Positions 42,498 to 50,993 of a stretch of 64,000 nucleotides of DNA are shown here, in pieces (the stretch's first letter is position 1; each line of letters starts with the position of its first letter). The notes below the pieces were generated by a model. That model worked only from the letters and a program-made list of their open reading frames with translations, was not told the origin of the DNA and made no database searches. A program made the position numbers and the translations under genes. The stretch lies in assembly GCF_000966285.1 (NCBI RefSeq), contig NZ_KQ031391.1, forward strand, positions 5,456,430-5,520,429. Reading direction: 5' to 3'. The DNA comes from Pseudofrankia sp. DC12 (GTDB lineage Bacteria; Actinomycetota; Actinomycetes; Frankiales; Frankiaceae).

Positions 42498-44327
42498 ATG
42501 CCCGCCCAGCCGCCGTCCGGACCGCGCGAACAGTGTGACCTGATCATGCAGGGCGGCATCACCAGCGGCATCGTCTATCCCGCCGCCGTCGCCGAGCTGC
42601 ACGAGCGCTACGACTTCCGTTCCATCGGCGGCGCGTCCGCCGGCGCGATCGGGGCCGCGCTCACCGCCGCCGCCCAGTTCGGCGACTACGCCCGGCGGCG
42701 CGAGCCGACCAGCCCCGGCGGGTTCGGCCCGCTGACCGAGGCGGCCGAGCAGGTCGCCGCGCCAGGCCTGCTCGTCGGTCTGTTCCAGCCCAGCCGGGCG
42801 GCCGGGTGGGCGTTCGGCCTGCTGTTCGGCCTGCAGCGGGCCGGCTCGTCCTGGCCGGCGCGGCTGCGGGTGCTGGGCGGCTGGGCCGCCCGGTACTTCG
42901 CCGCGCAGGTGCTGATCGCCGGCGGGATCTCGTTCGGCGCGATGGTCGGCGTCCTCTACGGCTTCGGCGGCAGCCTGGCCGGGCAGCGCTGGTACGGCTG
43001 GCTGGTGGTCGCGGTGGTCCTGCTCGTCACGTCGCTGCTCGGCCTGCTCGCGGCGGTCCTGGTGCGCGCCCTGCGGACCGTCCGCCGCCTGCCCGGCGAC
43101 TTCTTCGGCGCCTGTTCCGGCATGCCGGCCGGGCGCGGCGAGCAGCCCGCGCTGACACCGTGGCTGCACGGTCAGATCCAGCGCTGCGCCGGCCGTGTCG
43201 ACGGCGCGCCGCTGACGTTTCGCGACCTCGCCGGCGGCCGGCGGGCCGACGAGAAGATCGCGCTGGAGATGATGACGACGGACCTCAGCGCCGCGCAGCC
43301 GCTGAGCCTGCCGTTCGCCGAGGGGCAGTTCCTTTACTCACCCGGTGAGTTCGCCCGGCTCTTCCCGGGCGACGTGCTGGCGCACCTGGAGCAGGTCAGC
43401 ACGCCGGTGCCGACACCGGAGGGCGTTCTCGGGCCGACCGACCTGCGGACGTTCCCCGGGCTGGACCTGCCGGTCATCGTCGGCACCCGGATGAGCCTGA
43501 GCTTCCCGGCCCTGATCTGCGCAGTGCCGTTGTGGGCCCAGGGCGTGGGCCGCACCGGCCCGGTCCGGCACTGGTTCTCCGACGGCGGGATCTCCAGCAA
43601 CTTCCCGATGCACTTCTTCGACACCTGGCTGCCGACCCGGCCCACCTTCGGCCTCGACCTGGTCCCCACGCCCCGGGCCGCGGGCAAGCGTGAGCCGGTC
43701 CGCGAGCCCGGCGACCCCGTCGCGACGGCGACGGTCGCGCCGCCGGCGGCGCTGCGCACCGAGAAGCTGCGCAGAGTGGCCCAGATCGGCAGCTTCTTCG
43801 GGTTCCTCGGCCAGATCCTCGACACGACGCTGAACTGGCGGGACACCCTGCTCGCCGAACTGCCCGGCTTCTCCGACCGCATCCGCTCGATCCGCCTGCC
43901 CGAGGGCACCGGCGGCATCCAGCTGACGATGACGCCGGACCAGATCAACGCCCTGGCCGCCAGCGGCGCGGCCGCCGGCGAGAGTCTCCTCACCACGTTC
44001 GACTGGGACGAGCATCTGTTCGCCCGCTACACCCTGCTCATGCGCCAGCTCCAGCAGAACCTCGTCGGCGGCCGCAACGCGGACCCGAGCACAGTGGCGA
44101 AGGCGTTCACCCCCGAGCTCCAGCAGCTGCTCGCCAGTCTCGGCGAGGCGGCCGTGCCCGGCGACGGCGCGACGACCTACGACGCGCAGTGGGGCGTGTC
44201 CGCCCGCGACCGCACCCTCGCGCTGCTCGGGCTCGCGACCGGCTGGGCCGCGGCCCCGTCCCTGAGCTTCATCCAGGGCCCCGCACCCACCCCGCCCCCC
44301 GTCATGCGCATGCGTCCCAAGGTCTGA
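42498..44327 (+). CDS. Patatin-like phospholipase with internal membrane helices
   Basis: 609-residue predicted lipid acyl hydrolase. The oxyanion loop is MQGGITSGIVYP, the nucleophile serine is in GGASAGAIGAAL (about residue 47) and the catalytic Asp in SDGGISSNFPMHFFD (about 361). Between them two transmembrane helices (about 135-160 and 170-195) are inserted, so the enzyme should sit at the membrane. ATG 42498 is fixed by GGAGG five bases upstream; a GTG at 42486 is rejected. Substrate lipid unknown. It stands alone; no regulatory box was found upstream. Confidence 0.88.
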   Translation: MPAQPPSGPREQCDLIMQGGITSGIVYPAAVAELHERYDFRSIGGASAGAIGAALTAAAQFGDYARRREPTSPGGFGPLTEAAEQVAAPGLLVGLFQPSRAAGWAFGLLFGLQRAGSSWPARLRVLGGWAARYFAAQVLIAGGISFGAMVGVLYGFGGSLAGQRWYGWLVVAVVLLVTSLLGLLAAVLVRALRTVRRLPGDFFGACSGMPAGRGEQPALTPWLHGQIQRCAGRVDGAPLTFRDLAGGRRADEKIALEMMTTDLSAAQPLSLPFAEGQFLYSPGEFARLFPGDVLAHLEQVSTPVPTPEGVLGPTDLRTFPGLDLPVIVGTRMSLSFPALICAVPLWAQGVGRTGPVRHWFSDGGISSNFPMHFFDTWLPTRPTFGLDLVPTPRAAGKREPVREPGDPVATATVAPPAALRTEKLRRVAQIGSFFGFLGQILDTTLNWRDTLLAELPGFSDRIRSIRLPEGTGGIQLTMTPDQINALAASGAAAGESLLTTFDWDEHLFARYTLLMRQLQQNLVGGRNADPSTVAKAFTPELQQLLASLGEAAVPGDGATTYDAQWGVSARDRTLALLGLATGWAAAPSLSFIQGPAPTPPPVMRMRPKV

Positions 44328-44381
44328 AGCCGAGGCGCCGACTGGCCTGCGCGGACGCCGATCATCCGGCAAGCGGCTACA

Positions 44382-44514
44382 CCTTGATCGAGAACTGCGC
44401 AGGGGAAAGGCGGACAAACCGGGGCGTCACACGCCGTTTTGCCTGCACAACGAGTGATCAAGGCGTCTCGATGGGGCGTGAGACCGCCTTGATCGCTGGC
44501 TGCGCAGGGGAAAG
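44382..44514. repeat. 28-nt element in three copies (+, -, +)
   Basis: Copies at 44382-44409 (+), 44436-44463 (-) and 44487-44514 (+). Shared pattern: CCTTGATC, six variable bases, then TGYGCAGGSRAAA. The two plus copies differ almost only in the six variable bases. Between them are small dyads GGCGTCACACGCC and GTCTC...GAGAC. It fills the space between the converging patatin and amidohydrolase genes. Confidence 0.75.
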
Positions 44515-44516
44515 CG

Positions 44517-46271
44517 CTACCTGGTCGGGACCGTGCCGGTGTCCCGGCCGGAGCGCAGCAGCGTGCCAGGGGTGGCGCCGGTCGCCCGGCCGTCGGTGAC
44601 GATGCGGGTGCCGTTGACGAAGACCGCCTCAATGCCCACCGGCCCGGCGGTCAGCCGGGCGGCCCCGGCCGGCAGGTCGCGCACCAACCTGGCTGGTTCG
44701 CTGTCGACGGTCGCGGGATCGAAAACCACCAGGTCGGCGGCGTAGCCGGTGGCGACCATCCCGCGCCCGCGCAGGCCGAACGCGGCGGCCGGCTCGCCGG
44801 TCATCATCGCGACGGCCCGCTCCAACCCGACGAGCCTGCGGCCGCGCAGGCAGTCGCCGAGAAACCGGGTCGGGTAGGGGGCGCCGGCCATCCGGTCGAG
44901 GTGGGCACCCGCGTCCGAGCCGCCGAGCAGCACGTCCTCGTGCTCCCAGGTCCGCGCGCGCAGGGCCCAGGACTCGGGGTTGTCGTCCGTCGGCATCGGC
45001 CACAGGACGGTACGCAGGTCGTCGGCCGCGGTGATCTCGACCAGCGTGGCGAACGGGTCCTGGCCACGCTCGGCCGCGATGTCCGCGACGACCCGGCCGG
45101 ACAAGCCCTCGTTCGCGGGGGAGTAGGTGTCCCCGATGACGTAGCGGCCGAAGCTCGTCAGCCGCAGCAGCACCCCGGCCGCCGGGTCGTGGGCCGCCGC
45201 CAGCAGCCGGGCCTGGACCGTCGGGTCGCGCAGAGCGTCGACCCGCGCCGGGGTCGGCAGCCGCATGACCTCGCCCCAGCCGGGGATCAGGTGCAGGGCG
45301 CAGAAGGTACCCAGGCTCATGTTCATCGGGACGAGCGTCGGCATGGTCAGCGCGATCACCCGGCCGCCCAGCTCGCGGGCCCGCCGGGACGCCTCCAGCT
45401 GGCGCGGCACCCGCAGCGGCGCCGCCGAGCCGATCGTGAGCACGTTCCAGTTCAGCGGCCGGCCGGCCGCGGCGGACAACTCGCCGAGCAGCTCGATCTC
45501 GTCGTCGCTGAACATGTCCAGGCAGCCCGGGACGATGCCCTCCAGGAACGTCCCCTCGTGCTCACCGACCGCCCGCGCCAGCGCCAGCAGCTCGTCCCGG
45601 CTGGCCCAGCGGGACGCGACCGGCTGGCCGTCGCCGTCGCTGTGCGTCCCGGAGAGGGTGGTGGACAGGCCCAGCGCCCCGGCGTCCAGCGCGGCGTGCA
45701 GGCCCGCGGCCATCGCGGCGACGGCGCCGTCGTCCGCCGCCGAGCCGATCGCCGCCGGGCCCATGACGTAGCGGCGCAGCGCGCAGTGCCCGAGCAGGAA
45801 GCCCGCGTTCACGGCAATCCGCCCGTCGAGCCCGTCGAGGTACTCGGCGAACGACTCCCAGCCCCAGGCGACGCCCGACTCCAGCGCCTCCAACGGCATC
45901 CCCTCGACTCTGGCCATCATCCGGCGCAGGTAGTCGGCCTCGTCGGGGCCGGGCCGCCCGTCACGCGGGCGCAGCGGGGCGAGCGTGAAACCGCAGTTGC
46001 CGCCCAGCACGGTCGTCACGCCGTGCTGGCTGGAGGGGCTGGCGCTGGGGTCCCACCAGAGCTGCGCGTCGTAGTGGGTGTGCACGTCGATGAAGCCGGG
46101 GCAGACGACCTTGCCGGCGGCGTCGACGGTCAGTGCCGCGTCGCCGGCCGGCAGGGTGCCGGGAGCGCCGACCGCCACGATCCGGCCGTCCCGCACGCCC
46201 ACGTCCGCGGCGCGCGCCGGCGCCCCGGTCCCGTCGACGAGCTGCCCGCCCTGAACGACCAGATCGAGCAT
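44517..46271 (-). CDS. N-acyl-D-amino-acid deacylase-like amidohydrolase
   Basis: 584-residue metal-dependent amidohydrolase. The opening DLVVQGGQLVDGTGAPARAA and metal site GFIDVHTHYDAQLWWDP (about residues 60-75) with GGNCGFTLAPL define the D-aminoacylase group; GHCALRRYVMG and the GGSDAGAHLD metal Asp are also present. These enzymes cleave acyl groups from amino acids or related amides. ATG 46271 has AGGAGG five bases upstream. It is divergent from a binding-protein/ligase operon, with a KstR box and a second palindrome between them. Confidence 0.9.
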   Translation of the reverse strand: MLDLVVQGGQLVDGTGAPARAADVGVRDGRIVAVGAPGTLPAGDAALTVDAAGKVVCPGFIDVHTHYDAQLWWDPSASPSSQHGVTTVLGGNCGFTLAPLRPRDGRPGPDEADYLRRMMARVEGMPLEALESGVAWGWESFAEYLDGLDGRIAVNAGFLLGHCALRRYVMGPAAIGSAADDGAVAAMAAGLHAALDAGALGLSTTLSGTHSDGDGQPVASRWASRDELLALARAVGEHEGTFLEGIVPGCLDMFSDDEIELLGELSAAAGRPLNWNVLTIGSAAPLRVPRQLEASRRARELGGRVIALTMPTLVPMNMSLGTFCALHLIPGWGEVMRLPTPARVDALRDPTVQARLLAAAHDPAAGVLLRLTSFGRYVIGDTYSPANEGLSGRVVADIAAERGQDPFATLVEITAADDLRTVLWPMPTDDNPESWALRARTWEHEDVLLGGSDAGAHLDRMAGAPYPTRFLGDCLRGRRLVGLERAVAMMTGEPAAAFGLRGRGMVATGYAADLVVFDPATVDSEPARLVRDLPAGAARLTAGPVGIEAVFVNGTRIVTDGRATGATPGTLLRSGRDTGTVPTR

Positions 46272-46310
46272 TGTCGCCTCCTCCCGCTCCAGGTCCGACA
46301 GTAGCCCGGT

Positions 46311-46329
46311 ACCTGACGGGTCGTCAGGT
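46311..46329 (-). promoter_or_regulatory. TetR-type palindrome before the amidohydrolase gene
   Basis: ACCTGACGGGTCGTCAGGT: 8-bp half-sites around GGT. It lies 40 bases upstream of the amidohydrolase start and does not fit KstR or KstR2, so a further TetR-type regulator is likely. It could instead be a hairpin in RNA. Confidence 0.5.
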
Positions 46330-46431
46330 TCTTCACCGCGCCGCCGCGGCGGCCGTGCGGACGGCCGGCCTGGCGCCCCGCCGCGTGCTGACGAGCGGCC
46401 AGGACTTCGCCAGATTCACTTTCGCCAAAGA

Positions 46432-46445
46432 TGCAACCTGTTCTA
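46432..46445 (+). promoter_or_regulatory. KstR operator, full consensus match
   Basis: TGCAACCTGTTCTA fits all fixed bases of TnnAACnnGTTnnA and runs into TAGTCT (46444-46449), a plausible -10. It lies about 185 bases before the binding-protein gene and 160 from the divergent amidohydrolase. Confidence 0.78.
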
Positions 46446-46629
46446 GTCTGTGGCCGCGCTCGCGTCGCTACGACATCTGTCGTGACCGCCGCCGGCCCCG
46501 CGCGTCGGCGCCGCTCGCGGCTGTGGCTGGCGGATTGTCAACCGGACGGCGCACGTCCCGGCCGCCGCGCGACCGGTCCCGTGCCGACCGCAGGACTGAC
46601 CACGGACGACGACCCCACGGAGAGGTCCG

Positions 46630-48054
46630 ATGGCCCGCAGAAGCTCCCGCCCGTGTCTCGAGAGGCCGCGACCGCGCCTCGGCGCCCGCCGCGGCCTGGT
46701 CCGGTTGCCGGTGCTCGCGGCAGCCAGCGCGCTGCTGCTCGTCGTCGTGGGCTGCACCAGGTCCACGAACGAGACCGAGACCGGTGGTGGCGACGCCGTC
46801 GGGTCACCCACCGCCGCGGCGCCGGCCACGGCCGGCGCAGGCGACTTCGGTACCGAGAAGGGCATCTGCGGCCCGGGCTCCGCCCGCACCGCGACCGGCC
46901 GCGGCGTGACCGCGTCGTCGATCACGATCGGCACCATGGGCGACCCGGGCAGCACCGTCACCCCGGGCCTGGGGCAGGAGTTCTTCGACGTCGCCGACGC
47001 CTTCGCCGCCTGGTGCAACAAGGCTGGCGGCATCAACGGGCGCAAGATCGTGGTCAAAAGGCACGACGCCAAGCTCACCGACGTCGCGGCCCGCACCCTC
47101 GACGCCTGCCAGACCGACTTCATGCTGGTCGGCGGCGGCAACGTCCTCGACGCGCCCGGCGTGCGGCCGAGGATCGACTGCAAGCTCGGCGCGGTCCCGG
47201 CCTACGGCGTGTCGCCACAGTCGCTGAACGCCCCGCTTCAGCTGCGGGCGGCGCCGAACACCGCGAACCGCTACCCGGTCGCCGGGTTCCTCGCGATGGC
47301 CCGGATGTTCCCCGACGCGATGAACGCGATCGGCATCAGCGGCAGCTCGCTCGCGGACATCCGCCCGCAGGGCCTGCGGCTGCAGGAGGCGCTCACCCAG
47401 CTCGGCTACAAGGTGACCGACTACCAGGAGCCGCCGGCGCTGGTGACGAACTGGCGCCCGTACGTCGAGGAGCTCAAGGGCAAGGGAGTCCAGGGCTACG
47501 AGGCGATCGGCGTCCAGGACCTGACCCCGGTGGTCACGGCGATGAACGACGTCGGCCTGAACCTCAAGTACATGATCATTGAGAACCAGCTCTACGACCC
47601 AAAGACCATCGCGGGCGCGAAGAGCACGAAGTTCCCGCCGACGTGGCTGGTCATGGACCATCTGCCGTTCGAGCTGGCCGCGCAGAGCCCGGTCACCCAG
47701 GAGGCGGTCGATCTCGTCCACGCGACGGTCCCGAACGCGAAACTAACCGCCTTCACCGCGCTCGCGCTGAGCTCCTGGGTGCTGTGGGCCAAGTCGGCGA
47801 CGGCATGCGGCGACACCCTGACCGTCGACTGCGTCCTCGCGAAGGCGGGCACGCAGACCGCGTGGACCGCCGGCGGCCTCTACCCGAAGATCGACCTCAG
47901 GCCAGGTGAGCAGGAGGTCTCGCACTGCTACCTGCTGATGAAGGTCACGCCGACCGGCTTCGTCTACGACAAGACCGCGACGGCGCCCAACCAGGGCTTC
48001 TTCAACTGCTCCGACAACAACGTCGTCACGCTCGCCAACCCGTTCACGACATGA
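46630..48054 (+). CDS. Liv-type ABC substrate-binding lipoprotein
   Basis: 474-residue extracytoplasmic binding protein of the branched-chain-amino-acid (Peripla_BP_6) type. A basic start, hydrophobic stretch and lipobox LVVVGC (Cys about residue 41) mark a lipoprotein. The mature part opens ASSITIGTMGDPGSTVTPGLG and has the classic FAAWCNKAGGINGRKIVVKR and DFMLVGGGNVLDAPGVRP. The ATG follows GGAGAGG. No permease is adjacent; the LivHM/G/F set at 10861 lacks a binding protein and carries a similar operator. An operon with the acyl-CoA ligase, 50 bases downstream, hints that the ligand is an organic acid. Confidence 0.9.
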   Translation: MARRSSRPCLERPRPRLGARRGLVRLPVLAAASALLLVVVGCTRSTNETETGGGDAVGSPTAAAPATAGAGDFGTEKGICGPGSARTATGRGVTASSITIGTMGDPGSTVTPGLGQEFFDVADAFAAWCNKAGGINGRKIVVKRHDAKLTDVAARTLDACQTDFMLVGGGNVLDAPGVRPRIDCKLGAVPAYGVSPQSLNAPLQLRAAPNTANRYPVAGFLAMARMFPDAMNAIGISGSSLADIRPQGLRLQEALTQLGYKVTDYQEPPALVTNWRPYVEELKGKGVQGYEAIGVQDLTPVVTAMNDVGLNLKYMIIENQLYDPKTIAGAKSTKFPPTWLVMDHLPFELAAQSPVTQEAVDLVHATVPNAKLTAFTALALSSWVLWAKSATACGDTLTVDCVLAKAGTQTAWTAGGLYPKIDLRPGEQEVSHCYLLMKVTPTGFVYDKTATAPNQGFFNCSDNNVVTLANPFTT

Positions 48055-48103
48055 CCGCGGCCCCCCAGACCCGGGCCGCGGACGACCGCACGGGAGTGGC
48101 GTG

Positions 48104-49792
48104 GTGAGCGGCGAGACGGCGGGAGCGTTACCCGGGGCGGCGAGCCGGCCGGTCAACTTCGCGGACATGCCGGAGCTGGTCGCCGACGCGGTACCCGACC
48201 GGCTCGCGCCGCCGCAGGCCGGCGACCTGTACCGCCCGTCCTTCCTGCCGGATCTGCTGATCGCCGCGCTCGGGCGCAACCCCGACCGACCAGCGGTCTA
48301 CATCGGCGACGTCGCGCTCACCGCCGCCGAGGTCGCCGCCGAGATCAGCCGGTACGCGCAGGCATACGCGTCGGTCGGCCTGCGGGTCGGCAGCCGGACC
48401 GCGATGCTGTCGCCGAACCGGCCCGAGGTGCTGTTCGCGATGGGCGCGAACATGATCACCGGCTGCCGTTCAACCTCGCTGCACCCGCTCGGCTCGCTTG
48501 ACGACCACGTCTACGTCCTCACCGACGCCGAGGTCGAGACGCTCGTCGTGGACGAGAAGTTCGCCGAGCGGGCGGCCGAGTACGTCCGCCGGGTGCCGAC
48601 CCTGCGCCAGGTGGTCACCTTCGGGTCGACCGATCTCGGCCCCAACCTGCTGGAGCTCGCCGCCAGGTTCGGCCCGAAGCCGCTGAAGGCGCCGGATGTC
48701 GGCCCCGACGACGTCGGCGGCCTCACCTACACCGGTGGCACGACTGGCAAGCCCAAGGGCGTCATGGGCACCTACCGTGGCGCCGCCGCCATGACGAACA
48801 TCCAGCTCACCGAGTGGCAGTGGCCCGACGAGCCGCGGTTCCTGATGTGCACCCCGCTCAGCCACGCGGGGGCCGCCTTCTTCATCCCGGTGCTGCTGCG
48901 CGGCGGCTGCCTGGTCGTGCTGCCCGGCTTCGACCCCGGCCTGGTGATCGAGGCCATCGAGAAATACAAGATCAACTCGACCATGCTGGTACCGACGATG
49001 ATCTACGTGCTGCTCGACCACCCGAAGCTCGCGACCACCGATGTCTCCAGCCTGAAGACGATCTACTACGGTGCCGCCGCGATGGCGCCGGCCCGGCTCG
49101 TCGAGGCGATCGGCCGGTTCGGCCCGATCTTCTTCCAGTACTACGGCCAGTCCGAGTCGCCGATGACGATCACCGTGCTGCGCAAGGAGGAGCACGACCT
49201 CTCCCGGCCCGAGCGGCTGGCCAGCTGCGGCCGGCCGGTGCCGTGGGTGCGGGTCGCGCTGCTCGACGAGGACGGCAACGAGGTCCCCGACGGCGAGCCG
49301 GGGGAGATCTGCGTGCGAGGCCCGCTGAACTGCGGCGGCTACTGGAAGCTGCCCGAGCAGACGGCCGAGCTGTTCCGGCACGGCTGGCTGCACACCGGTG
49401 ACATCGCCCGGCGCGACGCCGAGGGGTTCCTCTACATCGTCGACCGCAAGAAGGACATGGTGATCTCCGGCGGGTTCAACATCTTCCCGCGTGAGGTCGA
49501 GGACGTGCTCGCCACTCACCCGGCGGTGGCCGCCGCGGCCGTCATCGGCGTGCCGGACGAGAAGTGGGGCGAGGCCGTGAAGGCCGTCGTCGTGCGCCGC
49601 CCCGGCGTCACCACCCCCGAGGACGTGCTCACCGGCGAGCTGACCGCGCTGGTCCGGGACCGCAAGGGTTCCCACCACGCGCCGAAGACCGTCGACTACG
49701 CCGACTCCATCCCGGTAAGCCCGCTGGGCAAGCCCGACAAGAAGGCCCTACGCGCCCGGTACTGGTCAGACACGACCCGCCAGGTGAACTGA
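48104..49792 (+). CDS. Acyl-CoA ligase, FadD8-like
   Basis: 562-residue AMP-binding ligase. LTYTGGTTGKPKGVMGTY (phosphate loop), FLMCTPLSHAGAAFF, QYYGQSESPMTIT, LHTGDIARRD, KKDMVISGGFNIFPREVE and the lysine region SPLGKPDKKALRARYW closely follow mycobacterial FadD8, including LHPLGSLDDHVYVLTD. It would convert an imported acid to its CoA ester. Two GTG codons (48101, 48104) are possible starts, with GGGAG upstream. Same operon as the binding lipoprotein. Confidence 0.9.
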   Translation: MSGETAGALPGAASRPVNFADMPELVADAVPDRLAPPQAGDLYRPSFLPDLLIAALGRNPDRPAVYIGDVALTAAEVAAEISRYAQAYASVGLRVGSRTAMLSPNRPEVLFAMGANMITGCRSTSLHPLGSLDDHVYVLTDAEVETLVVDEKFAERAAEYVRRVPTLRQVVTFGSTDLGPNLLELAARFGPKPLKAPDVGPDDVGGLTYTGGTTGKPKGVMGTYRGAAAMTNIQLTEWQWPDEPRFLMCTPLSHAGAAFFIPVLLRGGCLVVLPGFDPGLVIEAIEKYKINSTMLVPTMIYVLLDHPKLATTDVSSLKTIYYGAAAMAPARLVEAIGRFGPIFFQYYGQSESPMTITVLRKEEHDLSRPERLASCGRPVPWVRVALLDEDGNEVPDGEPGEICVRGPLNCGGYWKLPEQTAELFRHGWLHTGDIARRDAEGFLYIVDRKKDMVISGGFNIFPREVEDVLATHPAVAAAAVIGVPDEKWGEAVKAVVVRRPGVTTPEDVLTGELTALVRDRKGSHHAPKTVDYADSIPVSPLGKPDKKALRARYWSDTTRQVN

Positions 49793-49973
49793 CCCGGCCC
49801 TCACCGTGGTGCGCGGGCGGCTGGGCCGGGCGACGCGGCCAAAGGGCGTGCGCCGGCTAGCTGCCCACGTAAGGATCTGAGAAACGGGCGCCGCGAGCGG
49901 CCCCGACGTCCGCCCGCCGGTCCATCCGCCCCTGTTGGACAGCGGTTCCACGCAACTGTGGTGAGGAGTAGCC

Positions 49974-50285
49974 ATGCCCGTCATCGTCGCGACCATGACC
50001 CCGAAGCCGGACCAGGTCGACGAGGTCCGCGCGATCCTGGTGGACCTCATCCCCGAGATGCACCAGGAACCGGGCTGCAAGCTGTACTCGTTGCACGAGG
50101 CCCCCGGCAAGTTCGTCTTCGTCGAAGAGTGGGCCGACGACGCCGCGATGGCCGCGCATGGCGCCGGTCCCGCGATCGGCAAGATGTTCAGCGCGTTGGA
50201 CGGCCGTCTCGACGGCCCGCCCGATCTCGTCTTCCTCACCCCCGTTCCCGCCGGTGACCCGGCCCTGGGCCAGCTGCGCCCCTGA
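49974..50285 (+). CDS. Antibiotic-biosynthesis-monooxygenase (ABM) family protein
   Basis: 103-residue dimeric alpha-beta-barrel protein. VIVATMTPKPDQVDEVRAIL, PEMHQEPGCKLYSLHE and KFVFVEEWADDAAMAAH are the usual ABM strands and helix. Members oxidise quinol-like compounds without a cofactor or act in stress responses; the role here is unknown. The ATG has GGAG upstream (GTGAGGAGTAGCC). Confidence 0.86.
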   Translation: MPVIVATMTPKPDQVDEVRAILVDLIPEMHQEPGCKLYSLHEAPGKFVFVEEWADDAAMAAHGAGPAIGKMFSALDGRLDGPPDLVFLTPVPAGDPALGQLRP

Positions 50286-50315
50286 GCGGCTTCGGCTGAT
50301 CCCGCGCGCACACTC

Positions 50316-50840
50316 CTACCGCTCGGGGCGGCGAAGCGGCGCGCGGAGCCGGCGGACGCCATAGGTCCTGGCGTACCGCGGATGGTCGCCGAAGCGCCGC
50401 AGCGGCCACAGCGCGTTGGTCCCGTCGGTCACGCTCGCGTGCAGGAGCAGGTGGTCGCCGCCGGCTCGGCTGCCGGTGTGAATGGCCACGTGGTTGACCG
50501 CGAAATCGCGGAAGTTGAGCAGCTCACCGTCCCGGAAACGCGGCACGAACTCGTCCGGCGGCACCGGCGGGTCGGCGGCCCCGAACCAGACGAGGTCGCC
50601 GGCCCGGGGCTCGGCCTGGCCGGGGACCGGCTCGAAATGCGTGCGGTCGCGGAACATCTCCAGCGACCGCAGCGAAGCGGGCAGCCGGTGGCCGAACAGG
50701 TCCGCGATCACCAGGTGTGCGAGCGCGACACAGTTCAGCCCGTCACGCAGGGCCTCGGCGCGGCTGGTGACCTCGGTCGGCCCCCGCGACCAGGCATACC
50801 GGAAGGCCGGGTCGAGGTAGGCCAGGAGCTCGTCGTCCAT
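50316..50840 (-). CDS. NlpC/P60-like cysteine-hydrolase fold protein, no signal peptide
   Basis: 174 residues. A candidate catalytic Cys in RDGLNCVALAHLVI (residue 37) is followed by GDLVWFGAADPP and a His in AVNHVAIHTGS, the order seen in NlpC/P60 proteins, with LLHASVTDG after it. No signal peptide or wall-binding domain is present, so it probably works in the cytoplasm or is not a wall hydrolase. ATG 50840 has an excellent AGGAGGTGA site. It is divergent from a TerD gene. Confidence 0.7.
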   Translation of the reverse strand: MDDELLAYLDPAFRYAWSRGPTEVTSRAEALRDGLNCVALAHLVIADLFGHRLPASLRSLEMFRDRTHFEPVPGQAEPRAGDLVWFGAADPPVPPDEFVPRFRDGELLNFRDFAVNHVAIHTGSRAGGDHLLLHASVTDGTNALWPLRRFGDHPRYARTYGVRRLRAPLRRPER

Positions 50841-50993
50841 GCTGGGTCACCTCCTGGCCGATCCGACCGGGATCCGGGGCAGTGGACCCGCCGCCGCTCC
50901 GGATGGAGTTGTTCGTCCCGTCCCGGATTCCAGCCGGGTGTGGTTCGCTTGTCAGACCGGTTTCCCTGCTCCGAGGCCACAGGAGGCAACGTC

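Larger units (their letters stand above)
46272..46629. other. Divergent regulatory region, amidohydrolase / binding protein
   Basis: 358 bases without a gene. It contains two distinct operator-like palindromes (46311 and 46432), listed separately. Confidence 0.55.
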
